Assembly (NCBI RefSeq): GCF_000429825.1
Contig: NZ_AUCP01000046.1
Location: 1-53,546, forward strand
Direction of reading: 5' to 3'
DNA length: 53,546 nucleotides
DNA from: Cohnella thermotolerans DSM 17683
GTDB lineage: Bacteria > Bacillota > Bacilli > Paenibacillales > Paenibacillaceae
Below are positions 1-6,858 of the stretch, in pieces (within the stretch, counting starts at the first letter, position 1; every line of letters begins with the position of its first letter). The translations under genes and the position numbers were made by a program. Under the pieces are notes generated by a model. The model searched no databases. It was not told the DNA's origin and was given only the letters and a program-made list of their open reading frames with translations.

Positions 1-25
1 CTAAGTTAATCTGGTATTGAGCCAT
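1..25 (-). CDS. IS256-family transposase, first eight codons only
   Basis: The frame starts with ATG at 25 on the minus strand, eight bases after a strong AGGAGGAG site, and leaves the window after MAQYQINL. Only eight codons are visible, so the assignment rests mainly on the IS256-like terminal repeat about 100 bp upstream. If correct, this is the mutator-type DDE transposase that moves the element. Confidence 0.55.
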
Positions 26-146
26 ATCAAATTCTCCTCCTGTTGAATGTTGCATCGACACCATCATTCTAACTGAGGGATTTGAATATGGCTCCCTTTG
101 TTCGTTCTTGGAAGTCTACCATTTTACACAATTATATGGACTCAAC
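1..146 (-). mobile_element. IS256-like insertion sequence, one end (runs off left edge)
   Basis: On the minus strand, 122-141 reads GTCCATATAATTGTGTAAAA, which matches the terminal inverted repeat of IS256 as I remember it at all but one base. About 95 bp further in, an AGGAGGAG ribosome site precedes a start codon at 25 that opens a reading frame beginning MAQYQINL, the style of N-terminus seen in IS256-family transposases. The outer boundary is estimated at 142-147; the target duplication cannot be seen because the other end lies outside the window. The element interrupts the 3' end of the gene at 132-611. Confidence 0.7.
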
Positions 147-611
147 TTCTTCATAAGAAGAAGCAGAAACAATGAAATACGTCATTTTTTTGTTTTCACC
201 CCAATTACTCGCAATATTTATATGTTCAAAATTATCATCAAACCAGATGGTACCCAATGTGACAAAGTCCCATGGCTTTGAGGGTTTATGATAAACAAGA
301 TTACCCATATTGATCCCATTATTTTTATCAAGTATGTATGTAGGTAAAGTGGAATTTTGTTTTGTAAAATCAAAGCCATCGATCGTCACTGTACCTTTGA
401 ATTCGTGTTGGCGAAAAAATGGCCGGTACAAAGTTCCTGATACTCTTATTGAAGTACGATTGATGGAAGAAGAGTCTTTCTCGTAAAAGCTAACAGCAGG
501 ACGAACTACATCCACTTTTTGAGGGAATTTATAAAAATATAAAATGAACAATGTTACAATTCCAAATACAATGACAAAATATAATGCAGCTTTAAAAATT
601 TTGGATACCAT
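132..611 (-). CDS. Membrane-anchored protein of unknown function, 3' end replaced by IS
   Basis: 159 residues. A GAGG site six bases before ATG 611 supports the start. One hydrophobic helix at about residues 8-28 anchors the N-terminus; the rest is a polar, beta-rich extracytoplasmic domain with no motif I recognise. The last codons (VESI, stop) lie inside the IS256-like terminal repeat: the stop is the TAA of its TATAATTGTG core. The natural C-terminus is therefore lost and the visible protein is a chimera of unknown completeness. Base composition is AT-rich, like the rest of this 2.7-kb patch and unlike the core that follows. Whether the product is functional cannot be said. Confidence 0.6.
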   Translation of the reverse strand: MVSKIFKAALYFVIVFGIVTLFILYFYKFPQKVDVVRPAVSFYEKDSSSINRTSIRVSGTLYRPFFRQHEFKGTVTIDGFDFTKQNSTLPTYILDKNNGINMGNLVYHKPSKPWDFVTLGTIWFDDNFEHINIASNWGENKKMTYFIVSASSYEEVESI

Positions 612-639
612 AAAGAAACCTCATCTCTTCCGGAAAATG

Positions 640-688
640 GATAAGATTTGTGCGAAGTTATTCATCACACTCCAGCACAAATCTTATC
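640..688. repeat. 14-bp perfect inverted repeat with 21-nt loop
   Basis: GATAAGATTTGTGC at 640-653 is repeated in reverse complement at 675-688. It lies just upstream of the start of the 132-611 gene on the minus strand and just downstream of the frameshifted remnant at 712-1030. It has no T-tract on either side, so an operator or a processed hairpin is as likely as a terminator. Confidence 0.6.
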
Positions 689-691
689 ATC

Positions 692-727
692 TATTATGGC
701 ATTACAAATTATTATGGCATTACAAAT
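692..727. repeat. 18-bp perfect tandem duplication
   Basis: TATTATGGCATTACAAAT occurs at 692-709 and again at 710-727 without a gap. The second copy covers the last codons and stop of the remnant at 712-1030. It looks like a recent slippage event. Confidence 0.75.
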
Positions 728-1030
728 GGGCTTGAAGGTGTTGCGACAGGCACCGTTTTAATTAATTTATTTTCAAACCCTCTCATCTCAGCTGTTGTCA
801 CATAAGAATTTCTCGGTGCATACGGGTCAAGATAAGCAGCAACAGCGAAAGAACCATTCCTATGTGCACTAGTGTTGTAATAATTGAAGGATTTACGACA
901 TTACCGAGGTCGGTCAAATAGGAACCGATGTGATTCGCAATCCTTCAACTACATGAAGCACGACAGTAGGAGATATGAAGGTCGTAAATATATCGTTTTC
1001 CCGGACCACGTCGGGCACCGTCAAATTCAT
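712..1030 (-). pseudogene. Frameshifted remnant of a short protein gene, family unknown
   Basis: Three overlapping minus-strand frames can be joined into one plausible protein. An opening from ATG 1030 (MNLTVPDVVRENDIF...) runs to about 925; a middle piece (NHIGSYLTDLGNVVNPS) follows in another frame; a C-terminal piece (NTSAHRNGSFAVAAYLDPYA...) ends at a TAA at 712. Each single frame is interrupted by stops, but the joined product has ordinary composition throughout, which suggests two small indels in a gene of about 105 codons. No ribosome site is clear at the start. I do not recognise the family; reading it as coding is an inference. Confidence 0.4.
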
Positions 1031-1048
1031 GATTTACTGCTCATATAG

Positions 1049-1083
1049 AAAAAAGGACCTATAGGTTGTTAAACCTGAGGTCT
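1049..1083 (-). terminator. Rho-independent terminator of the three-gene AT-rich operon
   Basis: On the minus strand GACCT (1078-1082) and AGGTT (1072-1076) pair with AGGTC (1056-1060) and AACCT (1063-1067), interrupted by one small internal loop, and six T follow at 1049-1054. It lies about 85 bp after the stop of the 59-codon gene. Confidence 0.75.
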
Positions 1084-1166
1084 TCTTTGTTTCCGATAAT
1101 TTCCTTAGTACATTGACAACTTCTAAAACACTTGCAAAGCACCAAGAATCAAATAACCAGGTTTGT

Positions 1167-1346
1167 CTATCTATTCCTTTTCTTTTTAAAGTAGATCGAA
1201 GTTGTCCCTACGAGGACTATAACTGCGGTAACAATAAGAAAAATACCATAATATATATGTATTCCGCTTTGAGCTGAAACTTTATAAATACCGAGAGCAA
1301 GAACAAGGATAGATAGGATAAAGAAGCCTAAATTATTATCTTTCAC
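1167..1346 (-). CDS. Small two-helix membrane protein, 59 residues, unknown function
   Basis: Starts with GTG at 1346, with a GGGTGG site six bases upstream. The start overlaps the stop of the preceding gene as GTGA (1343-1346), the usual sign of translational coupling. The protein has hydrophobic stretches at about residues 6-24 and 32-52, and ends in a strongly basic tail (KKKRNR) that would face the cytoplasm. It is followed by a good terminator. Size and shape fit many small membrane proteins, including bacteriocin immunity proteins and holin-like proteins, but nothing in the sequence chooses between them. Coding is supported by coupling, ribosome site and composition. Confidence 0.7.
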   Translation of the reverse strand: MKDNNLGFFILSILVLALGIYKVSAQSGIHIYYGIFLIVTAVIVLVGTTSIYFKKKRNR

Positions 1347-1990
1347 GAAAATCCACCCTTTATGTTCGGCTGATATGCCTGTGCTTTTATAAAGCTGAAT
1401 TTAAAACCTGTTTCCAAAAAATTCGTATTTGAGACTCTTGCCCTAACAGTCCACTTTCTGGTGTCAATAAATTTTTCATTAGAAAAGCAGCAAAAGAATG
1501 AACGTTTATAATTTTTGTGTGAGTCAGATTTATTAATTAGTACAGGAAGTATATCATAAATTGTGTCATTTGAAAAAATCTCCAGTAACAAAATAAAGTC
1601 AAACCTTACATTTTCAAATTCACACCAGAGATTGATTAAGTCATTTTTGTTATTTAGTGTTTCAGTTCTGTTAATTGGAAAGTATTTTTGATTGGATTGT
1701 GAGTATCCTAAATGTTCACAACAATATAAATCGATTATTTTAATCGATTCAAGGTTGTTTTTAATGCTTGTAGGAATTGAATATATTTTGTCATCTTTTC
1801 TTATGAAATCTTTACTAAGATCAGGTATAACAATTTCATTGTTAATAATCAACTGATATTCGTCAAGTGATGCAATTACAAGATTCCACGAGTGAGAATC
1901 GAACGACAAGGGAATCAGATTATTTTTCATTTTTAGGTGAACCGATGTTACTGGTAGATTCTTGGGATCAAATTGAACAACGTGATTCAT
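1343..1990 (-). CDS. Hypothetical protein, 215 residues, middle gene of AT-rich operon
   Basis: I chose ATG 1990 (MNHVVQFD), which follows an AAAAGGGTG site. An upstream in-frame ATG at 2032 would add 14 residues and begin one base after the previous stop, but has no ribosome site. The protein is soluble in appearance, rich in Asn, Ile and Lys, with no signal peptide, no long hydrophobic helix, and a cysteine pair (YCCEH, about residues 84-88) plus FFCCF near the C-terminal third. No family recognised. It sits between an Ala/Gly/Ser-rich 127-residue protein and the two-helix membrane protein, and overlaps the latter by four bases, so the three products probably act together. Confidence 0.65.
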   Translation of the reverse strand: MNHVVQFDPKNLPVTSVHLKMKNNLIPLSFDSHSWNLVIASLDEYQLIINNEIVIPDLSKDFIRKDDKIYSIPTSIKNNLESIKIIDLYCCEHLGYSQSNQKYFPINRTETLNNKNDLINLWCEFENVRFDFILLLEIFSNDTIYDILPVLINKSDSHKNYKRSFFCCFSNEKFIDTRKWTVRARVSNTNFLETGFKFSFIKAQAYQPNIKGGFS

Positions 1991-2015
1991 GTAGGCACCC
2001 TTTTCGTTTATAGGT

Positions 2016-2454
2016 GGAGGGACTAATAACATTTTACTGTTGGCCAGTCAGATATTTGTTAAGCCCTTTTACTGCATTAATGCCATAGTTTGCTGCAAAT
2101 TCTACAACAGCTCCCGCAGCAGAGCCTTTGGCAGCGGACAGCACTCTCGAAGCAGCGGCGCCGCTACTAGTTGCTGCGCCATAGACAGTTCCAGAAGCAG
2201 GACCAACAATGGAACTACTTTTGACAGTCTGTTTGAAAGGGTCAACGATAATGTCCTTAACCCCTCTGGAAAATTCTTGCTTTACAATTGTTGAAGTAGT
2301 ATTTACAAAAGACTTAGCATTATTGTAAGTGGAAGTGACTTCCTTTTTTGCACTGCTAAGAGTGCTTTGAATATCCTTCCCTAGGTTGTTCAGGGTCTTC
2401 CCAATGTTAACACCCATTATCCTATCCTCTCCCAATAATGGAATTAGTCCCTCC
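2016..2454. repeat. 12-bp inverted repeats bracketing the first operon gene
   Basis: GGAGGGACTAAT at 2016-2027 is repeated exactly in reverse complement at 2443-2454. The pair brackets the whole 127-residue coding region (2034-2417) and its ribosome site. The left copy lies in the first codons of the longer form of the next gene; the right copy lies in the 5' leader. No recombinase is visible nearby, so any role as an invertible segment or small mobile cassette is inference. Confidence 0.55.
2034..2417 (-). CDS. Ala/Gly/Ser-rich amphipathic protein, 127 residues, unknown function
   Basis: ATG 2417 is preferred because GGGAGAGGATAGG lies just upstream; an in-frame TTG at 2435 lies in front of this ribosome site. 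The first half (about residues 1-65) is a run of amphipathic, Lys/Ser/Thr-rich helix (KTLNNLGKDIQ, AKKEVTSTYNNAKSF). The second half (about 68-118) is dominated by small residues (GPASGTVYGAATSSGAAAS, GSAAGAVVEF), the kind of segment that packs tightly in membranes or oligomers. There is no signal peptide. It heads the operon with the 215- and 59-residue products. Structural, membrane-active or toxin-like roles are all open; no family recognised. Confidence 0.65.
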   Translation of the reverse strand: MGVNIGKTLNNLGKDIQSTLSSAKKEVTSTYNNAKSFVNTTSTIVKQEFSRGVKDIIVDPFKQTVKSSSIVGPASGTVYGAATSSGAAASRVLSAAKGSAAGAVVEFAANYGINAVKGLNKYLTGQQ

Positions 2455-2892
2455 GTTCATAGTAAACATTGAAAGGATAAAAAGGTAAATATCACAAAAT
2501 GGAGCAAAATTGCTCATTCGAAATCTTTAAACCCATTATTCACCAGCATGAAGGTTTTTTGGTGAGTTACAGTTTGTATCTTTATTGAATTTTTAGCTTT
2601 GGGATTCGCTTGAGATAGCTGCGAAAAAACTTGCATTTTGCAATGTTTTGGCATCAAGAAGGCGTATCACTCTATCACCTCCCTTGCTCATACTCTTGTT
2701 AGGATATGCGGACAGGCGAAGACGGCTTGAATGAATGGAACCGGGGGCTTATTCAAGGCCATCGTCCTTCGCCGGCGGATGTTCCCCGGTGTCGTTCGCC
2801 GGATTCGGGCGATTCACGTGCGTCATTCATCCAAGAACCTGTCCTTCTGTCCGAGTATTTTATAAGTATACTCAGGGAAAGGAGGCCATACG
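2418..2892. other. 475-bp intergenic stretch at the composition boundary
   Basis: Its left part is AT-rich and contains the leader of the minus-strand operon: a TACTAT -10-like hexamer near 2465, and a 12-codon reading frame (MNGGTNSIIGRG, 2422-2460) ending just before the first real start. The palindrome GAGCAAAATTGCTC lies near 2503. From about 2700 the sequence turns GC-rich. The near-palindrome GAGTAT...ATACTC at about 2853-2873 lies just upstream of the ribosome site of the 2893 gene. I see no further gene. Confidence 0.5.
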
Positions 2893-3573
2893 ATGGATGT
2901 AGCGACGGTATCGTCCGGGCGGCAGCTTGCGAGCAAGTGGATCAAGACGAACGCGCTGTTGTCCAGTCCGTACGTTGCCCGCCATATCCCTCCTTCGAGT
3001 CTGTTTAACGCCGGCAATTTAAGATCGATGTTGGGAAGATACGGCATGGTCGTAATCAAACCGGTGTGCGGAGGCGGCGGAATGGGCGTCATGAGAATTA
3101 CTTACGGAGGCGGCCGCTACAGGTGCACATACATGTCCCGTACGAGATCGTTCACTTCCTTCGCCGGCCTGCTCGCGCATGTGAACCGGTCGAGGCGGGG
3201 CAGAGCTTATTTGATCCAGAAGGGGGTCCATTTGGCGACCATTGCCGGAAGGCCGATCGACTACCGGGTAAAATATGTGAAGCAAGACGGCGTTTGGACC
3301 TTTCGCTCCATGGTCGGAAGGGTGGCCCGGCGAGGGCTGTTCGTCACCAATCTGTGCAGAGGCGGACACCGGTTGACCGCGGCCCAAGGCATTCGGCGTT
3401 CGTTGTCTTCGCGATGGGTCGCCGCCAAGAAGCGCGAAATGAGACAATTGACGAAAGTTGCCACAACGCTGCTGGAGAGCCGTTTTCCGGGCATCGGGCA
3501 ACTCGGCTACGACTATGGAATCGACCGAAACGGACACGTTTGGATTCTGGAAGTCAACACGCGACCGCAATAA
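2893..3573 (+). CDS. YheC/YheD-family ATP-grasp protein (spore coat associated)
   Basis: 226 residues from ATG 2893, seven bases after AAAGGAGG. The phosphate-binding loop of the ATP-grasp fold is visible as VIKPVCGGGGMGVM (about residues 54-67). The C-terminus ends GYDYGIDRNGHVWILEVN-TRP, where the acidic Glu and Asn of ATP-grasp enzymes coordinate magnesium. B. subtilis YheC and YheD are found on the spore surface; substrate and reaction are unknown. The protein stops right after the EVNTRP motif, so it is a short version of the family. It is the first gene with core-genome composition after the AT-rich patch. Confidence 0.8.
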   Translation: MDVATVSSGRQLASKWIKTNALLSSPYVARHIPPSSLFNAGNLRSMLGRYGMVVIKPVCGGGGMGVMRITYGGGRYRCTYMSRTRSFTSFAGLLAHVNRSRRGRAYLIQKGVHLATIAGRPIDYRVKYVKQDGVWTFRSMVGRVARRGLFVTNLCRGGHRLTAAQGIRRSLSSRWVAAKKREMRQLTKVATTLLESRFPGIGQLGYDYGIDRNGHVWILEVNTRPQ

Positions 3574-3665
3574 TCGTCATCGTTTTACAATAATTTCTAT
3601 TAAAGGGTTTGATGGCGGCGAAAATCACTATCAAAGTTTTTTATGAAACGCCAGAGAACATTTTC

Positions 3666-3764
3666 TGTGTATAAGTTCGTCCACATTATCCACCTTGATT
3701 TGACTGTGTTCGGGACATTTTTCAACATTAAGTCCACACGTTATCCACGAATGATTGTGGATAA
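3666..3764. promoter_or_regulatory. Cluster of four DnaA boxes upstream of sda
   Basis: Two sites match TTATNCACA fully: 3666-3674 (minus, TTATACACA) and 3756-3764 (minus, TTATCCACA). Two match at eight of nine: 3686-3694 (plus, TTATCCACC) and 3741-3749 (plus, TTATCCACG). They are arranged as two inverted pairs. The nearest lies nine bases above the -35 of the sda promoter. In B. subtilis, sda is activated by DnaA through such sites, which links initiation of replication to sporulation. Confidence 0.8.
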
Positions 3765-3773
3765 TCGGGAGCC

Positions 3774-3802
3774 TTGTCCCCTTTCCAGACCCATGCTATG
3801 AT
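3774..3802 (+). promoter_or_regulatory. Sigma-A promoter of sda
   Basis: TTGTCC (3774-3779), a 17-base spacer, and TATGAT (3797-3802) with the extended TGC just before it. Transcription would begin near 3809 and run into sda. Confidence 0.75.
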
Positions 3803-3845
3803 GCCATCAGCCAATCAATCGAATGGAAGGAAAGAAGGGAAAGCG

Positions 3846-3989
3846 GTGCTAGTGCTTCTATCGGATGAAATGTTGTTGGAAGCTTACCATCATGCGCTTC
3901 GGATGCAACTGGACAGGGACTTCATTTATTTGCTGCGTACGGAAATTGTGCGGAGAAATCTTGTGCTGCCGGACGAGCAGGCGGGCTGA
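3846..3989 (+). CDS. sda: Sda, checkpoint inhibitor of sporulation histidine kinase
   Basis: 47 residues. Residues LSDEMLLEAYHHALRMQLDR and the following DFIYLLRTEIVRRNL align position by position with B. subtilis Sda (LSDELLIESY...LNRDFIELIENEIKRRSL). Sda forms a helical hairpin that blocks KinA autophosphorylation, and so Spo0A activation, when replication is active or stalled. GTG 3846 is chosen because AAGAAGGG lies six bases upstream; GTG 3852 is an alternative giving 45 residues. A good sigma-A promoter and four DnaA boxes lie directly upstream, as expected for this checkpoint. The stop is five bases from the stop of the convergent zinc-ribbon gene. Confidence 0.88.
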   Translation: MLVLLSDEMLLEAYHHALRMQLDRDFIYLLRTEIVRRNLVLPDEQAG

Positions 3990-3994
3990 AGCCG

Positions 3995-4237
3995 TCAGAG
4001 CGGCCACAACGGGACGGAGACGGTAAAGAGGGTCCCGCACTGCGGACAGCTCGCGGCATGGCGGCAGTGAGGCTGCGCCGAAGAGCCTGCGGCGCCCATG
4101 GCGAGCTCGTCGATCGGATTATAAGGGGCGTAAGGGCCGTAGAAGTCGTCCAGACGTCCTTCGTCCGCGGCGTCTCCTCCGCAACGAACGCAACGGGGAG
4201 TCAGCGGGGCGAAGGCGTTGCAGGCAGGGCACAGCAT
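3995..4237 (-). CDS. Small double zinc-ribbon protein
   Basis: 80 residues from ATG 4237 (GTG 4240 is equally possible; AAGGAGG lies just upstream). Two CxxC pairs are seen at the N-terminus (CPAC and CVRCGG) and another pair near the C-terminus (CPQCG), so it should bind one or two zinc ions. The middle is acidic with DDFYGPYAPYNPIDEL. It resembles unnamed zinc-ribbon proteins of Paenibacillaceae; function unknown. It is convergent with sda and lies downstream of the flavoprotein gene on the same strand. Confidence 0.65.
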   Translation of the reverse strand: MLCPACNAFAPLTPRCVRCGGDAADEGRLDDFYGPYAPYNPIDELAMGAAGSSAQPHCRHAASCPQCGTLFTVSVPLWPL

Positions 4238-4315
4238 CACGGGCATCCTCCTTGGGTACGGATCTTCCATCCGCGTTCTCCAAGGTAGGATGCCCGCTCT
4301 GCGTCCAAACTGTTC

Positions 4316-5311
4316 TTACAATTTCAAATTGCTGCTGTGTCCGGGAGACAATTTGGCCGCGGGGTCCACATACACCTTGGCGTTGTTGATCGCGGTCGGC
4401 GCTTCGCCGAACCCGACGGCGATCAGCTTCAGCTTGCCCGGATACGTCGTGACGTCTCCCGCCGCGAAAATGCCGGGAATGTTCGTCTCCATCCTCGTGT
4501 CGACGACGATCGAGCCGTTCTCGATGGCGATCCCCCACTCGGCGATCGGACCGAGAGAGCTGACGAATCCGAAATTGACGATCACCGCGTCGACGTCGAG
4601 TTGCGTCTCGGCCTTCGTCTTCACGTCCGTCAGCGTCACGCGCTCGATCTTCTCTTCGCCGTGCAAGGCGGTGATCTCGGTCGGCACGACGACGTTCACT
4701 TTCGATTTCATGAGCAGCTCGACGCTATGCTCGTGGGCGCGGAACTTGTCGCGGCGGTGGACAAGCGTCACCTGCTCCGCGATCGGCTCCAGCATGAGCG
4801 ACCAATCGAGCGCGGAGTCGCCGCCGCCGCTGATGAGCACCCGCTGGCCGCGGAAGCGTTCCAGGTCGCTGACGAAGTAGTGCAGGTTCGACTTCTCGAA
4901 CTTCGCCGCTTCCGGAAGCTCCAGCCGCCGGGGCTCGAACGCTCCCACACCGGCGGTTATGATGACCGCTTTGGCATAATGCGTCGCCTTGTCGGTCACG
5001 ATCTCGAACAGCCGCTCTTCCACCTTGCGGACGTTCTGCACCTTTTCCTCCAACCGGATGTCGGTCGGGAACAGCTCCATCTGCTTTTTCAAATTGTCGA
5101 CCAGCTCCTGGGCTTTCACTTTCGGAAAGCCGGCCACGTCGTAAATATACTTCTCCGGATACAGGGCTGCGAGCTGTCCGCCCAATTGCGGCATACTCTC
5201 GATCAAGGTAACCGACATCTGTCTCATTCCGCCGTAGAAAGCGGCGAACATTCCTGCGGGTCCGCCGCCGATGATGGCCACGTCCGTCGCTGCAACCGGG
5301 TTGCTGCTCAT
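4316..5311 (-). CDS. yumC: Ferredoxin/flavodoxin-NADP+ reductase, thioredoxin-reductase-like (YumC type)
   Basis: 331 residues. ATG 5311 follows CGGAGG by eight bases; an in-frame GTG nine bases earlier overlaps that site. The FAD-binding GGGPAG is at residues 15-20, the NADPH-binding SGGGDSALD at 161-169, and the closing FAD motif [16 protein letters not shown] near 285-300. There is no CxxC redox pair between the two nucleotide-binding motifs, which separates it from true thioredoxin reductase. It reduces ferredoxin or flavodoxin with NADPH in the cytoplasm. It is divergent from the NADH dehydrogenase gene, the same neighbours as yumB/yumC in Bacillus. Confidence 0.9.
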   Translation of the reverse strand: MSSNPVAATDVAIIGGGPAGMFAAFYGGMRQMSVTLIESMPQLGGQLAALYPEKYIYDVAGFPKVKAQELVDNLKKQMELFPTDIRLEEKVQNVRKVEERLFEIVTDKATHYAKAVIITAGVGAFEPRRLELPEAAKFEKSNLHYFVSDLERFRGQRVLISGGGDSALDWSLMLEPIAEQVTLVHRRDKFRAHEHSVELLMKSKVNVVVPTEITALHGEEKIERVTLTDVKTKAETQLDVDAVIVNFGFVSSLGPIAEWGIAIENGSIVVDTRMETNIPGIFAAGDVTTYPGKLKLIAVGFGEAPTAINNAKVYVDPAAKLSPGHSSNLKL

Positions 5312-5664
5312 TTCCGACACCTCCGTCTATGCCTGCCCGAACCGGGTTTTGGTTGATCTTCTTCGTCGTCCGGAGACGCCGAAGGCGATTTTGCTTGGCC
5401 TGAATCTTTTCTTATTATAAGCTTGCGGTTCCGGCAACGGAATACCCGGAGGGAAAATGTCGAAAACTGTGAAAAGTATGGGAACCAATCCCTAGTCAAT
5501 TTTGTGTAGATGTCCAAACAATTTCGTGTAAATGAATCTTGAAAATGCCAGGGAAAGCCTATATGATTCAAATGTACGCACGGTAAACCCTTTTCGGAGT
5601 CTTTTTGTGTCTTTTTTCACAAATATAGAGTATGAACACAACATCGGATTGGATGGGATCAACC
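5312..5664. other. Divergent intergenic region between yumC and ndh
   Basis: About 350 bp. It should hold the promoters of both neighbours. On the minus strand a CTTATAATAAG segment near 5412 offers a -10 for yumC. On the plus side, the stretch TTTTTTCACAAATATAGAGTA at 5610-5630 (read in two parts) is AT-rich and may carry the ndh promoter. No gene, terminator or riboswitch was recognised. Confidence 0.4.
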
Positions 5665-6858
5665 ATGAGCAGCATTCCTAAAATCGTCATTTTGGGTGCG
5701 GGATACGGCGGTGTGCTGACCTCCCTTCGTTTACAGAAAGAATTGAACTATAATGAAGCAGACGTTACCCTGGTGAATAAGCACGATTATCATTATATTA
5801 CGACTCATCTGCATATGCCTGCGGCCGGAACGGATCATCCGGACAATGCGCGCGTGAATATTTCCAAGCTGATCGACGAATTCAAAATCGACTTCGTCAA
5901 ATCGACGGTCGTGCAAATTCGGCCCCAGGACCGCAAAGTCATTCTCGAAGACGGCACGTTGTCCTACGACTATCTCGTGATCGCGCTCGGCGGCGAATCG
6001 GAGACGTTCGGTATTCCGGGCCTGGCCGAACACGCTTTTACGATCCGCAGCATCAACTCCGTCCGGTTGATCCGCGAGCATATCGAATATCAGTTTGCCC
6101 GCTACAAGCGGGAGCCTCACCGCACCGATTACCTGACGTTCATCGTCGGCGGCGCGGGCTTCACGGGCATCGAGTTCGTCGGCGAACTGGCGGACCGCGT
6201 TCCCGAGCTGTGCAAGCAATTCGACGTGGAACCGTCCCTCGTCAAGATTATCAATATTGAAGCGGCTCCGACCGCGCTGCCGGGCTTCGATCCGGAGTTG
6301 GTCGAATACGCGATGCAGGTGCTGCAGAAGAAGGGCGTTACGTTCCGCATCGGCACCGCGATCAAGGAGTGCACGCCGGACGGCGTCGTCGTCGGGGAAG
6401 GCGAAGAGATCAAAGCCCAGACCGTCATCTGGACGGGCGGCGTTCGCGGCAATCGGCTCATCGAGGAAGCGGGCTTCGAGACGACGCGCGGCCGGGTGAA
6501 AGTGGACGAGTATTTGCGGGCGCCGGGCCACGAGAACATCTACGTGCTGGGCGACAACTCGCTCATGTTCAACGAAGAAGGCCGGCCGTATCCTCCGACC
6601 GCCCAGATCGCCATGCAGCAAGGCGTCAACTGCGCGCACAACCTGGTGGCGTCCATTCGCAACCAGTCGCCGAAGCCTTTCGTGTTCAGCAACAAGGGCA
6701 CGGTGGCGTCGCTCGGCAAGGGCGAAGCGATCGGCATCGCCTTCGGCAAGAAGTACAAAGGCCGGGTGGCGGCATGGCTGAAGAAGCTGATCGATCTGCG
6801 CTACCTGTTCATCATCGGGGGCATTCCGCTCGTGCTGAGGAAAGGCAAATTCCTGTAA
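5665..6858 (+). CDS. ndh: Type II NADH dehydrogenase (NDH-2)
   Basis: 397 residues from ATG 5665 (MSSIPKIVIL), preceded by a GGATGGG site. An in-frame ATG at 5632 would add 11 residues but has no ribosome site. FAD-binding GAGYGG is at residues 11-16, NADH-binding GGAGFTG at 162-168, the second FAD motif near IYVLGDNSL, and the quinone-site AQIAMQQG near 315. The enzyme passes electrons from NADH to menaquinone at the membrane surface without pumping protons. A short amphipathic C-terminal helix (LIDLRYLFIIGGIPLVL) would attach it to the membrane. The stop overlaps the next start as TAATG. Confidence 0.9.
   Translation: MSSIPKIVILGAGYGGVLTSLRLQKELNYNEADVTLVNKHDYHYITTHLHMPAAGTDHPDNARVNISKLIDEFKIDFVKSTVVQIRPQDRKVILEDGTLSYDYLVIALGGESETFGIPGLAEHAFTIRSINSVRLIREHIEYQFARYKREPHRTDYLTFIVGGAGFTGIEFVGELADRVPELCKQFDVEPSLVKIINIEAAPTALPGFDPELVEYAMQVLQKKGVTFRIGTAIKECTPDGVVVGEGEEIKAQTVIWTGGVRGNRLIEEAGFETTRGRVKVDEYLRAPGHENIYVLGDNSLMFNEEGRPYPPTAQIAMQQGVNCAHNLVASIRNQSPKPFVFSNKGTVASLGKGEAIGIAFGKKYKGRVAAWLKKLIDLRYLFIIGGIPLVLRKGKFL

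Noticed and set aside
544..735. 63-codon frame on the plus strand
   Set aside because: It runs opposite the membrane protein start and the tandem duplication; the repeated LLWHYK is the 18-bp repeat read through.
2706..3092. Frames of 89-100 codons on both strands upstream of and over the YheC/YheD gene
   Set aside because: They overlap a well-supported gene and have no ribosome site or family pattern.
3666..3764. Chromosomal origin of replication from the DnaA box cluster
   Set aside because: No dnaA/dnaN genes or AT-rich unwinding region adjoin, and the boxes fit the known DnaA control of sda.
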